Part shown: positions 8,604 through 19,075 of the stretch, one piece after another
How the letters are laid out: every line of letters starts with the position of its first letter
Numbering within the stretch: position 1 is the first letter of the stretch
Assembly (NCBI GenBank): GCA_009602725.1
Contig: WELB01000109.1
Location: 338,746-391,181, forward strand
Source: Spirogloea muscicola
Taxonomy: Eukaryota; Streptophyta; Zygnematophyceae; Spirogloeales; Spirogloeaceae
Length of the DNA stretch: 52,436 nt
Reading direction: 5' to 3'
Made by a program: the position numbers and the translations under genes
The notes under the pieces: generated by a model
What the model saw: the letters and a program-made list of their open reading frames with translations, nothing else
Told to the model about the DNA's origin: nothing
Database searches by the model: none

Positions 8604-9095
8604 TCAAGTTATATCGACTAAGGACACAATGACCCTTGAGTCCATGAGGATCCTGACCGGTGCATCAGCAACCAGCTCCTCAAATAAAATCGTATGTACC
8701 CCGTGTACAGCACCAAGAACTGGGTGGTGGGCGACATATACCAGCAGTCTCGCTAGGTGCGGCCTCTCCTGAGTATCATCACCGCCAGCCCGTAGGAGCT
8801 GGTGTCCCGTATCATATGAGGACAGCAGCGTCATCTCACGCAAAGGTCGATGGGTCACGTTGCGCCTGCAAGGCATCATGAAGAACACCACATCTTCAGG
8901 CCGAGAAGGCCCAATCAGGTTCATGTTCGCTGCTACGTGCAAGTCAGCGTGAGTCAGCCACACAAATAGAGGCCCTCCGGCCCCCAGAGCTTGCAAGAAA
9001 GCAGAGATCGAGCGTACATGAGGTATGTCCGATAGCGGGCAGGCGTGGGCAACCAGGTCAAAACGGCTTACATACAGCTTGCCGTTTGAGCGCAT
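8604..9095 (-). pseudogene. E1 protease region
   Basis: The 163-residue frame contains FLQALGAGGPLFVWLTHADL, RRNVTHRPLREMTLLSSYDT and then VHTILFEELVADAPVRILMD followed by SRVIVSLV. The last part is the aspartic protease active site, with the usual D-S-G-A changed to D-S-R-V, so the catalytic glycine is lost. The same domain in A-3 reads [13 protein letters not shown]. Confidence 0.7.
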
Positions 9096-9328
9096 GCATT
9101 GAGGCTTAAGTAGATACTCACGTTTGCCCTTGTCATTGCCCTTGTCCCGCCCGAGGGGACGTGCCGGCCGAGAGGTAGAAGGCCCGAAACCTTGCGGTTC
9201 CGGATGCGATGGCTCGAGTCACCGCAGCGAGAGCAATCAGCGCGTGGCTCCGACGCCATATTCCTCGAGCCCCCGGCGGGACTGAGATGCGGCCCCTCAG
9301 TGGGCCTCGCCTTCGTCCAAGCTGCCAC
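9068..9328 (-). pseudogene. E1 gag C-terminus with zinc knuckle
   Basis: The frame contains CSRCGDSSHRIRNRK, a nucleocapsid CCHC finger whose last cysteine is changed to arginine. It lies directly upstream of the protease frame, as expected for gag-pol order. The gag part upstream is tandemly duplicated and split by a solo LTR at 9375. Confidence 0.7.
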
Positions 9329-9374
9329 AGCTTGGTTAGGAGGAACGCCCGCCTCAGCAGGAGCGCGTGCATGC
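9287..9374. repeat. 88-bp direct repeat copy 1 in E1 gag
   Basis: The segment starting ATGCGGCCCC and ending GCGCGTGCATGC is repeated at 11366-11453 with few differences. If the solo LTR stack between them is removed, the two copies are adjacent in tandem. They cover the gag segment just before the zinc knuckle. Confidence 0.7.
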
Positions 9375-9554
9375 TGTGACGTTCTGATCCCTACACAAAC
9401 AATTAGGGGTTAGGACGTCCTTATTGATTTCAGTCGCTGAGGTTTAGATTAGATACAAACCCCAAGCACAGAGAAGCACCACATCCACACGCAGCGGAAT
9501 ACCTCGCCCTGAGGCGCCGCCGACAGGCGGCGACTCACCTCTTGGTACGGGCCA

Positions 9555-10777
9555 TGTAAGGAACCTCGTCCTACGCACGCAGTTAGGGTGAGGAGTCCTT
9601 GTTGAGTTCAGATGTAGGGGGTTTAGAAACCAGCCCACTACACAGGAAAGTACTAGCGCATCGGCGCAGCGGAAGACAGGCCCTGTGGCGCCGCCGTCCG
9701 GCGGCGACTCCACCTCCTGGGCGCAGGCCGGCGCAGCAGGCCCCACACGCAGTGCGGCGGCGGCTGCGGCGGCGAGCAGCGGCAAGGCTGCTCCTGGGGT
9801 CCCTGGTTCGAACTCCTCTCGAGCCTCAGCCCCAAGGATCCTCGTGCTTCACCGTGCCACCCCCCCTCCAGGGGTGTGAGCAGGTCGCCCCATGGCCTGT
9901 GTAACGTTCCCAGGTCTGTGAGCGCCTTACAGTGTTGTTAACGCTCACCTGGTGTTCATTTGGCCGTTTGTGCCAAACGGCACGAACCGCCCTAGCACTC
10001 GTGCCGTTGTCGTTCCGTCCAGGTTCGTCCGGGTGGCCTCGCATGCTCCCGTCATGCTCGGCCCAGACATGCTCGGCGGCATGCGTGGGCCCGGACGCCC
10101 CCAGCGGCATGGCCGCCCGTGGCCATGCTCGGCGGCATGCCCGCCGCGGCCATGCTCGGCGCCATGGCGCCTGCTGGAGACAGCTCATGGTTCTCTCGTC
10201 AGGCACGCTCCTCGTGGGCGAGCCTTGGGGCGAACCCCATACACCCTTGAGGGGTGGTGGCACGGAGAAGCACTGACTATTGCACGAGCAGAGAGAGACC
10301 CGACCTGGGGGCTGGGGACTCAGTGACGCTCGGAGAGGCGCGCAGCCCTGCGGCTGCCTGCTGGTGTAGACCGCTGCCCCGCGCGGCTCGTTGCCGGCTG
10401 ATCTTGAGGACCTTGGCGGCGTCCTGCGGGAGGTAAGGCTACAGCGTGTGCCCGTGGGTGAAGCCGCTGTTCAGCGGCAGCACCACAGGGCAAGTCTTCC
10501 GCTGTGTCGGAGTGCTTCCTCGTGGCGGGTGGTTGTTCCTAAATCCCCAAGCACTCAATCCAATAAGGATGCATTCGGCTCTAACCTGCCTGTTTAGGTC
10601 CGAACGCTACAGCCTGCCTTGCGGCGGGCCAGAGATCCTCCCTTGAACGGGTCGATCCTAGCGAGGGGTATCTCTGGACGGGCGGGGTCCGCCTCTGGGC
10701 GGGCCACTTGACCCAAATGGCCGGTCAATTAATGCCAGCGGAGCCGTGTGGCTCAACCAAACGGCTGGTTCATTACA
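9555..10777 (-). mobile_element. Solo LTR-A nested in LTR-D, split by LTR-C; TSD GGCCA
   Basis: On minus it starts TGTAATGAACCAGCCGTTTG at 10777 and ends GGTTCCTTACA at 9555. GGCCA flanks it at 9550-9554 and 10778-10782. Without the LTR-C insertion and its duplicate it is about 506 bp. The uninterrupted LTR-D sequence at 17624 onward confirms the joined target. Confidence 0.8.
9900..10611 (+). mobile_element. Solo LTR-C nested in LTR-A; TSD GCCTG
   Basis: The 712-bp unit begins TGTAACGTTCCCAGGTCTGT and ends CCGAACGCTACA. GCCTG flanks it at 9895-9899 and 10612-10616. It is the youngest member of the three-layer stack. A palindrome with arms GCCGTTTG and CAAACGGC (9963-9981) lies near its 5' end, echoing the one in LTR-B. 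Confidence 0.85.
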
Positions 10778-11365
10778 GGCCAGCAACTGTCCCCAAAGGG
10801 AGCAGCCACAGTCTACCTTCAGGAGAGCCGATGAAGATCCGCAGGGACCGGTTGTGGCGTCGTGCTGCAGCAGCAGGCCTGCGTGGACGAGCTGCGGCAG
10901 CAGGCGGCAGCAGGACTGCGCGCCTCTCTCTCGTGTGGGCTTCGCTGACTTAGACTGGATGCCCTGAGGCTGGTCTGAGCCCTAATTATAGTGCTTCATG
11001 TGCCACCTTCCCCAGGAGCCTCTGGGAGGCTCGCCTCAAGGCCCACCTTCGAGAAGGCGGGCCCGACGAGGGGGATACGATCGTGAGGCCGGCGGCGCCG
11101 TCCTGTGCGGCGCGGCGCCGCCAGGCGCGTTACAGAGCCACACGCGGCACAGGCATGTCACTACGGGCCCGGCGGCCCGGCGGCCATGCCGCCCGGCGGC
11201 CCGGCGATCATGCCGCAGCAGCTCCGGCAAGCCGCGGCGCGCCGCGCGTCACTGTCGCGCGTCGCCCACGTGTTGCACGCTAACAATATTGGGGCCGCGC
11301 GCCGTTACTACGCGTTAGCGTTTAACCCAAGGTTAAACGTCACGAAACGGGTGGGAACGTTACAC

Positions 11366-11453
11366 ATGCGGCCCCGCAGTGGGCCCCCGCCTTCGTCCAA
11401 GCTGCCACAGCTTGGTAAGAAGGGACGCCCGCCTCAGCAGGAGAGCGCATGCA
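11366..11453. repeat. 88-bp direct repeat copy 2 in E1 gag
   Basis: This is the second copy of the gag segment described at 9287-9374, on the other side of the solo LTR stack. Its first bases coincide with the LTR-D target duplicate. Confidence 0.65.
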
Positions 11454-11554
11454 TATGGCTCCGCAGTGCCTCGCCTCCGTTCCGCAAGAGCAGGAGGGCG
11501 CTCATTCGATGGGTGACAAAACAAAGCTGTAAGCTTGCGCCATGCGCCGCTATC

Positions 11555-11580
11555 GACGGAGGCACTATAATGCCTCCGTC
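11555..11580. other. Perfect 10-bp stem hairpin
   Basis: GACGGAGGCA and TGCCTCCGTC are separated by six bases (CTATAA). No T-run follows and no gene boundary is known here, so a function cannot be assigned. Confidence 0.5.
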
Positions 11581-11941
11581 GTGAAGTGTCCACGCCATTC
11601 CCCAGCTTGCGTACATGGACCAACCAAAGACAATGGTCAAAGAGGGCGAGGAAAAATCCCAGGTGTTGTACATCTCGGGAGTGGAGCTTTCCTTTACAGA
11701 TTTTTAGCACTGGTGAGACTCGCCAGTGAGGTATGCGGCGCAAGATGCACTCTTGCCGCGGCCGTGCCAAATTGCACGAACCAATCCGTGCTCTCGTCCA
11801 GCCAGATGTGGAGGTCCCCACGCTCCATCTGGCCAGAAGACTTCCGGAGTGCTGGCGGGCGACACGACCCTAAAAGGGTGTTTGCCTGGCTCTGTCCTCA
11901 GTGCAAAATCATGCACCTGAGCCCCGTGCAAATCATGACCA

Positions 11942-12253
11942 AAGACCGACACGGCCGCCAAGTTGGCGGAGCTGGTCAACTTTCGGCGGTTGCCGGGGAA
12001 GAGGATGGTCATGGCGCAGCGGATGAAGCAGCTGCGTCGGGACACTGTCAGATGACGGGAGGCAGCCCAGATGTTCCTGGAGTCGCTGGGTGGAGGCAGG
12101 AAGGGAGTCTGGCTGGAGCAGCAGGTCTTCACCGCCTACCGCCACTTCTTCATTATTGACCAGGTGGCCGAGTCAGCGGATGAGGTGGAGCGCCACTTCG
12201 CGGGGAAGGCGGTGGCAGTGCGGGCCAAGGGCGATGAGAGGCCGGCGGCTTAG
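11942..12253 (+). pseudogene. Element J gag, capsid-like helical region
   Basis: One frame reads KLAELVNFRRLPGKRMVMAQ, an in-frame TGA near 12050, then AAQMFLESLGGGRKGVWLEQ, FTAYRHFFIIDQVAESADEV, and stops at 12251-12253. The helical character and position upstream of two zinc knuckles indicate gag. It is not similar to the A- or H-type gag of this window, so J is a separate lineage. The 5' edge of J between 11460 and 11940 could not be placed. Confidence 0.5.
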
Positions 12254-12339
12254 AATCGGCAGTGGTCGGCGTCCCCAGGCAGTGGCGGGAGCCCACCAAG
12301 CCGTCCGCAGCGGCGGCGGCCGCGGTCGTCTCAGCCTGG

Positions 12340-12493
12340 CCGGCTGGGGCCGTCCGCTGTTTTACGTGCAACCAGCCAGGGCATACTAGGCAGGACTGCC
12401 CACGGGGGGTTTGGCGTGCGATGTGCACATTGCGGGAAGGCGGGTCACGGCGCGGACGCTTGCTGGACCCTAACTCCGAGCAGCGGCCGGTGC
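12340..12493 (+). pseudogene. Element J nucleocapsid with two CCHC knuckles
   Basis: The plus strand encodes CFTCNQPGHTRQDCP and, after a one-base frame change, CAHCGKAGHGADACW. Both fit C-x2-C-x4-H-x4-C. The other gag remnants in this window show a single finger. The sequence is then interrupted by a solo LTR-D at 12494 and resumes at 12693. Confidence 0.7.
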
Positions 12494-12687
12494 TGTAACG
12501 TCCCTACATGTTGGCCCGTACCGAGAGGTGAGCGCCGCCTGTTGGCGGCGCCGCAGGGCAAGGTATTCCGCTGCGTGTGAATATGGTGCTTCTCTGTGCG
12601 GGGGGGTTTTGTCTCTAAACCCCAGCGAGCGAATCCAACAAGGACGTCATAACCCCTAATTGTCTGTATAGGGATCAGAACGTCACA
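12494..12687 (+). mobile_element. Short solo LTR-D variant; TSD GGTGC
   Basis: Only 194 bp, beginning TGTAACGTCCCTACATGTTG and ending AACGTCACA. GGTGC flanks it at 12489-12493 and 12688-12692, so both ends are true LTR ends. Compared with the full LTR-D, the middle is missing. Whether it integrated in this form or was deleted later cannot be told. Confidence 0.8.
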
Positions 12688-12692
12688 GGTGC

Positions 12693-13715
12693 ACCTGCCG
12701 GCGCATGCTGCGTCCCAGGCGGCCAGGAGCGCGGCCGCGGCGGTCGCGCAAGGGAGGGACAGGTAGGCTCCAGCCGCGGTCCAAGACAGCGCATCTCGTA
12801 CCCACGTGGAGCTGATAAGGGCAGAGTTGGCCGATGATGGCGGAGATGAAGGCGGAGATGAATGCCACGATGGCAGCCAGCGCTACAGTGGCGCATGTGG
12901 ATCGGAGGCGGAGGGAGTAGGAGGAGGAGGAGGACCACCGTCTTCGCTACAGCATGGGGGTGGAACTGGTGGACCCTGGAATAACGGGACGGTATGGGCT
13001 TGGCAGCCGCCAGCCGACAGGGAGTGCAGACCGCCTTAAGGGCAAAGAGCACGGCCGTCAGGAGGCGCAGGGCTCCCGGTATCCGCTGTCGTAGGCACGG
13101 GTGTCGGAGGTTACTGTGGACGGGCCAGCGGCTGCGTACGTGCAACTCGCGGTGATTTGGGAGGACGCCGGGCGCGTCACTGCGCACCGACTGACTGCGG
13201 CGCTTATGCGCACGCCAGCGCTGTCGCTGGCGAATATCGGATTTCGGAAGCGACGCTGAGGCAGGCGCTGCCGCAGCACCTTCCGGGCGAGAGAGTCGCC
13301 CTCCAGCGCCACGTGGCGGGCCCGAGTCAACCGCCCCAGGCCGCGCGGGGGGCGCAAACCCCGACCACCTCCAAGATGAATGGGTTTTCCGAAAGGGGCC
13401 CCAGCAGGTCAAGTCAATCTGAGCCTGCATTTGATGACTGTGTTAATGTGTGGGGGGGATGATGTGATACCTGCACCAGCTGCTGCGGCATCCCTGGACG
13501 CGGAGCCGGCAACAGCGGCGGCGGTGGCGCAGCTACCAAGCACTCGTGCCTTGGGGGCTGCCCATGCAGGGGGGAGCCCGTCGCTTCCTACGCGGCGGGT
13601 CGCGGAGCGCGTGGGGGTCACCCCCAACGTGGCGTTGGTGGACAACCGCCACATCTAGTTACGTTCAACGGAACAGCGCCGCAGCGCGTAACGCTAGATA
13701 CCGGCGCGCGGCTGC
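12693..13715 (+). pseudogene. Element J linker and protease N-terminus
   Basis: Low-complexity, glycine- and alanine-rich frames (for example SEAEGVGGGGGPPSSLQHGG near 12900) follow the knuckles. Near 13660-13715 the plus strand reads TFNGTAPQRVTLDTGARLL, a retroviral-type aspartic protease start with the L-D-T-G-A active site intact. The frame stops exactly where an LTR-C copy begins. The rest of a protease of matching character resumes at 27997. Confidence 0.55.
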
Positions 13716-14420
13716 TGTGAAGTGTTCGTAACAGGCAGGCTACAGCCGAATGCGTCCTCATGATGATTGAGTGCTTGGGGATTTAGGTGATATTATCCGC
13801 CACGAGGAAGTACTCCGGCACGGTGGAAGACTTGCCCTGTGGCGCTGCCGCCAGTCAGCAGCTCCACCTCCTGGGCACGTGCAGACTTGCCTTCAACGAC
13901 ACGCCGCCAAGCTTTCCACAGCAGAGCCGGCAACGAGCCGCGCGCGGCAGCGGTCTACAGCAGCAGGCAGCCGCAGGGCTGCGCCTCTCAGAGCTTTACT
14001 GAGTCCCCGGCCTCCCGTCGGGTCTCTCTCTGCTCCGTGCAATAATATTTCTTCCGTGCCACCCTCCCTCCAGGCTGTATGGGGGTCGCTCCAAGGCTCG
14101 TCCGCGAGGAGCGTGCCTGACGAGGGAACCAAGAGCTGTCTCCAGCAGGCGCCATGGCGCCGAGCATGGCCGCGGCAGAGTATGCCGCCAGGCATGGACG
14201 AGGCCGGGCATGCTCGCGGCCGAACATGCCGCCGGGGGCGTCCGGGCCCACGCATGCCGCCGAGCACGATGGGAGCATGCGAGGCCACCCGGACGAATCT
14301 GGACGGAACGACGACAGCACGAGTGCCAAAACAATGCGTACCATCCGGCATGGGGCTAACGGCCAAAGAGCCGTAAGCGGTACAACACTGTTTAACTCTC
14401 AATAAACTGGGAAGGTTACA
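13716..14420 (-). mobile_element. LTR-C copy, minus orientation
   Basis: On minus it starts TGTAACCTTCCCAG at 14420 and ends with decayed sequence at 13716. About 705 bp align with the solo LTR-C at 9900-10611, including CAGGAGGCGCCATGGCGCCG-like blocks. The 5 bp on each side (GCTGC and CTGTG) do not match, so the target duplication is lost or the two sides belong to different events. Confidence 0.65.
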
Positions 14421-14616
14421 CTGTGACTGCAGTCGCTGGCCTGCACTTGAAAGGTGAGCTGCTGCCTGTCGGCAGCATCTCAGGGCAAGACTTCCGCTGT
14501 ATATTACACGTGGTGCTTCGCTGTGCTTGGGGTTTGTCTCTACTCCTCAATGACCGAAATCAATCAGGACGAACTGACCCTTGACTGTGTCCTAGGGGTC
14601 AGGAATGCTTCAGATT
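14421..14616 (+). mobile_element. 3' part of an LTR related to LTR-D/B
   Basis: It contains AGGTGAGCTGCTGCC, GACTTCCGCTGTA, CAATCAGGACGAACTGACCC and ends near GGGGTCAGGAATGC. These are the conserved 3' LTR blocks. The left part is missing, and the right edge abuts H1 pol, so the boundaries are approximate. Confidence 0.45.
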
Positions 14617-15060
14617 TGCACACAGCAATTGCAGTACATGCTGCAGGTGCAGTACGTAAACCTCAGGTGTTTTACAGAACACCAGTCTGCCTTTTACTTA
14701 AACCAGCACAGAGTCACACCGTAGGGGCCAAGGACTTTCATCATCACAACCTGACACGTGCCAAGTGCTTTTGGTGAAACCAAACGGAGCATCTTGCATC
14801 GGAAGTAGCCGAGCGGCCTACCACAAGCCATTCACGGAACTTCCTCAGGTGTGAGACGAAATGGTCATCATCACTTTGCAAAGCTAGGGAGCTATGCACA
14901 TAAGCTCCCGCAAGACGATTTTACAGATCATCATTGCTAAGCAAAAGGCATGCTATCTTGACAGTGAGCTTGTTCAGAGCTCATACTCGATGAACTTTCA
15001 GCCTACTTCACAACGAAGAGGATGGGTGCACCGCACGACAATTGTCAAGTGTCACATCAA
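14617..15060 (-). pseudogene. Element H1 reverse transcriptase remnant
   Basis: Read on minus, the stretch matches (by eye, nucleotide level) the plus-strand pol of H2 at 42270-42620. It contains a palm/thumb portion with YVLHLQHVLQLL. Stops and frameshifts are frequent. Together with gag at 16583 and the primer site at 17611 it forms one minus-strand element. Confidence 0.5.
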
Positions 15061-16480
15061 CACTCACAGCAGAGTCAGGGGGGGACTCTGTGCGCATCAT
15101 CACAACGAGATACTCAGCCAAAGCTGGAGTCATGTGAGAGTACGTCTTCAAATACAGCTTTCCGACTCAGCTTGCCAGGATGCTGGTCAAAGCGATCCCA
15201 TACACAGGTCGACCCTTTGACAACCAAAGGGCGGAGACGAGTACTCACGCAGAGTAAAAATTGCACTAGTTGACTGAAGGCATCACATGCAAATTTACAC
15301 TAAGTGCGCAGAAATACTCAGGCACATAGCTGGGCCAATGGCGCAGTCTTCACCATGCAGCATAAGAAGGGCTTACGTACTCGGGCAGGACATAGGGCCG
15401 CACATGGTCTCGTCCATATACGTGATTACGTAGGCACCGCAAGGAGCATACAGGCACAAGAGGTCCAGGCAGCGGGTGCTGCAGGGAGCATTGACAGCAT
15501 TTGCCAACCCTGGCTCGATACACCCACTCAGCCCGTAGCTGTGATGACATCATAAACAGCTATGGCGAGCCATGGACTTGCACTGGAAATATAGATAGCA
15601 CCGAGGTGCTACTGACCAGGGCCAATTCCAGTGTGTCTGGAGTATGGCAACGCACAGGCCAGGGTTAAGGCGCGCCAGCCGCAAACACCAGAGATATGGC
15701 AAGGTAAGTACAACGCAGGGATCACCCATGCCGAGGCATCACACAGTACTGATCTCACGATAAAGTCCACAACTTCCACGGGCAAAAGCCACAACTAGGC
15801 TAGCTTGACATGGGCGTCATGACATCAGAGCCCAGCTCGTACAAGACTGATGGGATCTGGCAAGCCCGTGCTGACCAACAGCACAGCCGATACTTGCGAA
15901 TGATTATTGACACTTCGTCCATTTGCCAGTGTAGCCGCAAGACACCAGTGGCCTCTAAAACCAAAGCCCTGTTGCTCAGCGATTTCGTACTGACACAGGA
16001 GGTAGAAGCCTCCGAGTTCACAGGGAAATGAGCTGGACGGCCAGCCTCCAGTCCTTGGACTACAATGTTGGCGCTATGGCACCGAGTGCCGAGGCACTTA
16101 CAAGTAAGAATGTAGTCACGAGCTACAGATACAAGCAGCTTGATAGTGGTTGAGAAACGCCATCAACTCCATGCTTCACGTTGAAGTGGCCTGCCTTGTG
16201 GCGGTACAACTAAGCCAACTTCTTCGGAGTTAGAGGGTTCACTCCACGACTACATGGTGCAATGAAGATGACTGTCTTTAGTACCGTGTAAACTGATTCT
16301 GCTCGAATGCATGTTCGTAGCTCTTGCAACTGATAAGAAGAAGGAGCCCACACATCAAAGCATTCTTCATCCACCAGCGCTTGCATAAGCCCATGCTTCA
16401 AGCGTACTACTGGCACAAGAGACTGCGGACACACACGTCCTAGAAATTCAAGGTAACGATAGATACCACGTCACATTGAT
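15061..16480 (-). pseudogene. Element H1 internal region (protease to RT N-terminus), decayed
   Basis: The stretch is the inverse counterpart of 35866-37329 and 41213-41456 in H2. Matching landmarks include the CCAATGGCGCAGTCTTCACC block near 15335 and the RT lead-in near 15020-15190. Coding capacity is almost lost, and no protease active site is legible on this copy. Confidence 0.5.
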
Positions 16481-16582
16481 GTCACTGCGGCCGTAAAGCT
16501 CCGCGTACTTTCATTCGTACATAGCGGTGAGCGAGTTGGCGAAGTAATCCCAAGTGTTGAATCTTCTGGGGTGGGAGGACGA

Positions 16583-17072
16583 CTACACAGCGTTCCACCA
16601 TGCGGCAGCATCCTCCGTGAGATACATAGCTGTAACTTCCACGCGGAATTTGAACGGCGTCGCGCATATCATGAACCAGTTGTTCAATTCGCGGAACCAG
16701 GCTGTAGGACTACCTTGCCCATCGTACTTGGAGGGCTGACAAGGCCGGGCACAGCCCAGCTGCCTGACACGACCAACTCGCAGCTCTTCAGCATACACAC
16801 GGGCGAGTGTTGTTCGCATCTCTTCGCGTGGCACCGCCCACTCAGGAAGTGCCAGCGGATCCTCACTGGGGATGGCATCCGCTATTTGCTCTACAAGACG
16901 CACAAGGCTTTGCACCTCGGCCGGTGTCAGGCCGTCCAGGTCGAGTGCGTGGAGCTCCGGCGACTCACTTTCCGCCTCCTCGACCTCAGCCGGAGGTACA
17001 GCCAGCGGAGGGGGAGTAGGTTGCGCACTCGAGTAGGTTGCGCACTCGAGTCAGCCGACTCCATGCCTGTAC
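16583..17072 (-). pseudogene. Element H1 gag
   Basis: Gag begins near 17072 with MESADSSAQ. It carries SLVRLVEQIADAIPSEDPLA, then PCQPSKYDGQGSPTAWFREL and LTEDAAAWWNAV. The last motif, with a paired tryptophan after an acidic-alanine run, is typical of the Ty3/gypsy capsid. A 12-bp unit (CTCGAGTGCGCA on minus) is duplicated just after the start. The frame is open for 110 residues but lacks the nucleocapsid part. Confidence 0.65.
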
Positions 17073-17602
17073 ACCAAAATACTGAGGGATCAAGTCAGTG
17101 GAGGGCATAAGACACAACGGCTGAGACAATACTACCAGAATGTTACTGAGCAAGCTAGTGCCCCAGACAAGCAAAGCAATCATGATAGCGCGCAAGTCAT
17201 ACCCCCAAAACGCAAAGCAGCACGAGCGGAAGATGGAGGGCCAGGACTGGTGTACGGACCAGTTTCTGGCACAAAGCCAGATTTCGCCGCCCAGCGGCGG
17301 TCGGCTTCACCTCCTTGTCACGCAGACAGGCAATCCGCCGACCGCAAGTGGTTACGCAGGCGAAATACTGACCTGGCAATTGTGATTGCCGCCGGGGTGG
17401 AGAACCAATTGATGTCGGCCGACCCCAGATGCGTGGATGCAGCGGCAGAGGATTCACAGCACCAATTCAGCCCGCCGATGCAGATCCACGGGTACACTCT
17501 GGCAAGGGATCTAAGTCACAATAGACTAGTCAGTGCCAGAGAATCAAAAGGAACCTTGCATGGTCAGCCGCATCATCACAGAATGCGAGGCTAGCAAGAT
17601 GC

Positions 17603-17623
17603 AAAGACTCCTCTGATACCAAA
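17603..17623 (-). promoter_or_regulatory. Primer-binding site of H1
   Basis: On minus, TTTGGTATCAGAGGAGTC follows directly after the LTR-D end at 17624. TGGTATCAGAG is the usual complement of the initiator methionine tRNA 3' end in plant-type LTR elements. Confidence 0.75.
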
Positions 17624-19075
17624 GGTGACGTTCTGATCCCTATACAGACAGTTAGGGGTTAGGACGTCCTTAGTGGTATCAGTCGCTGGGATTTAGAGAC
17701 GTACCCCCAGCACAGAGAAGCACCACATTCACACGCAGCGGAATACCTTGCCCTGAGGCGCCGCCGACAGGCGGCGACTCACCTCTCGACAGGCCAGCAA
17801 CTGTCCCCAGAGGGAGCAGCCACAGTCTACCTTCAGAAGAGCCGATGAAGATCCGCAGGGACGAGTTGCGGCGTCGGGCTGCAGCAGCAGGCAGCAGCAG
17901 GCCCGCGTGGACGAGCTGCGGCAGCAGGCGGCAGCAGGACTGCGCGCGTAATGAACCAGGTGTCTGGTTAAGCCACATGGCTCTGTTGACATTACATGAG
18001 TGGCTATTTGGGCTAGGTGACCCGCCAGCAGGCGGGCTGGCTGGCTGGCTGGGCAAGTGTCCCGCACACAGACGGTTCCTGCCCAGAGACGGTTTCCGCC
18101 CAGAGACGGGTTCCGCCCAGAGACGGTTTCCGCGCAGAGACGGCTGCTGTCCGTCCTGAATTACCCTTCGCCAAGGTCCGCCCATTCAAGGGAGGATCTT
18201 TGGGCCCGCCGCAAGGTGGGCCTTGGGGCGACCCGCTCACACCCCTGGAGGGGGGGGTGGCACTGGGAAGCATAAGGAGTCTTGGGAGGCAGAGGCTAGA
18301 CAATGAGTTCGAGCCAGTGAAGCCCCAGGGGCAGCCTTGCCGCTGCTCGCCGCCGCAGCAGCCGCCGCACTGCCGCGGGCCTGTTGCGCCCGTGGCTGTG
18401 CCCGTCAAGGGCCAGTCGCTGGTCTGCGCCCAGGAGGTGGAGTCGCCGCCGGACGGCGGCGCCACAGGGCCTGTCTTCCGCTGCGCATTGCGCGAGTGCT
18501 TCCTGGTGTAGTGGGTTGGCTCCTAAACCCACTATGTTCGAACTCAATAAGGACTTCTCTCTTTAGTAGACGTGTTTAGAGCGTAGTTCACCACATTTGG
18601 TATCAGAGGTGGTCTTGCATCTACCAGGCTTGTGGGCTTGTCATCTTTTTTCTGTGCCTGCTGCTGATGAGACAAGGACCTCCCTGATGTGCTGGCATGA
18701 CCTTTTCTGTTGAAGTTGAAGTGTCTTGCCAGACGTTGGTGCGTGAGGTGGCTCAGCGGGAGCGCAGAGCAGCGACCAACGCCAATCATCGACTACCTTT
18801 GAGGACCACATCCTGCGATCGCTCCTGCTGAGGTGTGGCTATGAGCTTGCAGTCTTTGTGCGAAATGGTTAGTCGTGTGGCCGAGTCGAGTGCATCGAGT
18901 GCATCGGTCTTGGTCATCTTTGCGGCTGTCTGCCTGCCTGCTTTTGGAGGTGTGAAGTTGCGCGCTGCCTTGCTTGCTCGCTTGCTGCGGCCGCAGTCTT
19001 GCGATGTCCTGTATGGATTGTGTGAAATGCTGACTGTTAGGGCCTGAACTGATCATTCAGTGTTCTTCAGACAGC

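Larger units (their letters stand above)
9375..11364 (-). mobile_element. Solo LTR-D with nested LTR-A and LTR-C; TSD CATGC
   Basis: On minus, the LTR starts TGTAACGTTCCCACCCGTTT at 11364 and ends AACGTCACA at 9375. CATGC flanks it at 9370-9374 and 11365-11369. Removing the nested LTR-A unit and its target copy leaves about 760 bp. The LTR lies exactly at the joint of the 88-bp tandem repeat in E1 gag. No primer site or internal domain is attached, so it is a solo LTR. Confidence 0.8.

Noticed and set aside
12675-13430. A 251-codon minus-strand frame
   Set aside because: It lies opposite the J gag-protease linker, is rich in proline, arginine and histidine, and has no recognisable motif; it looks like a shadow of GC-rich sequence.
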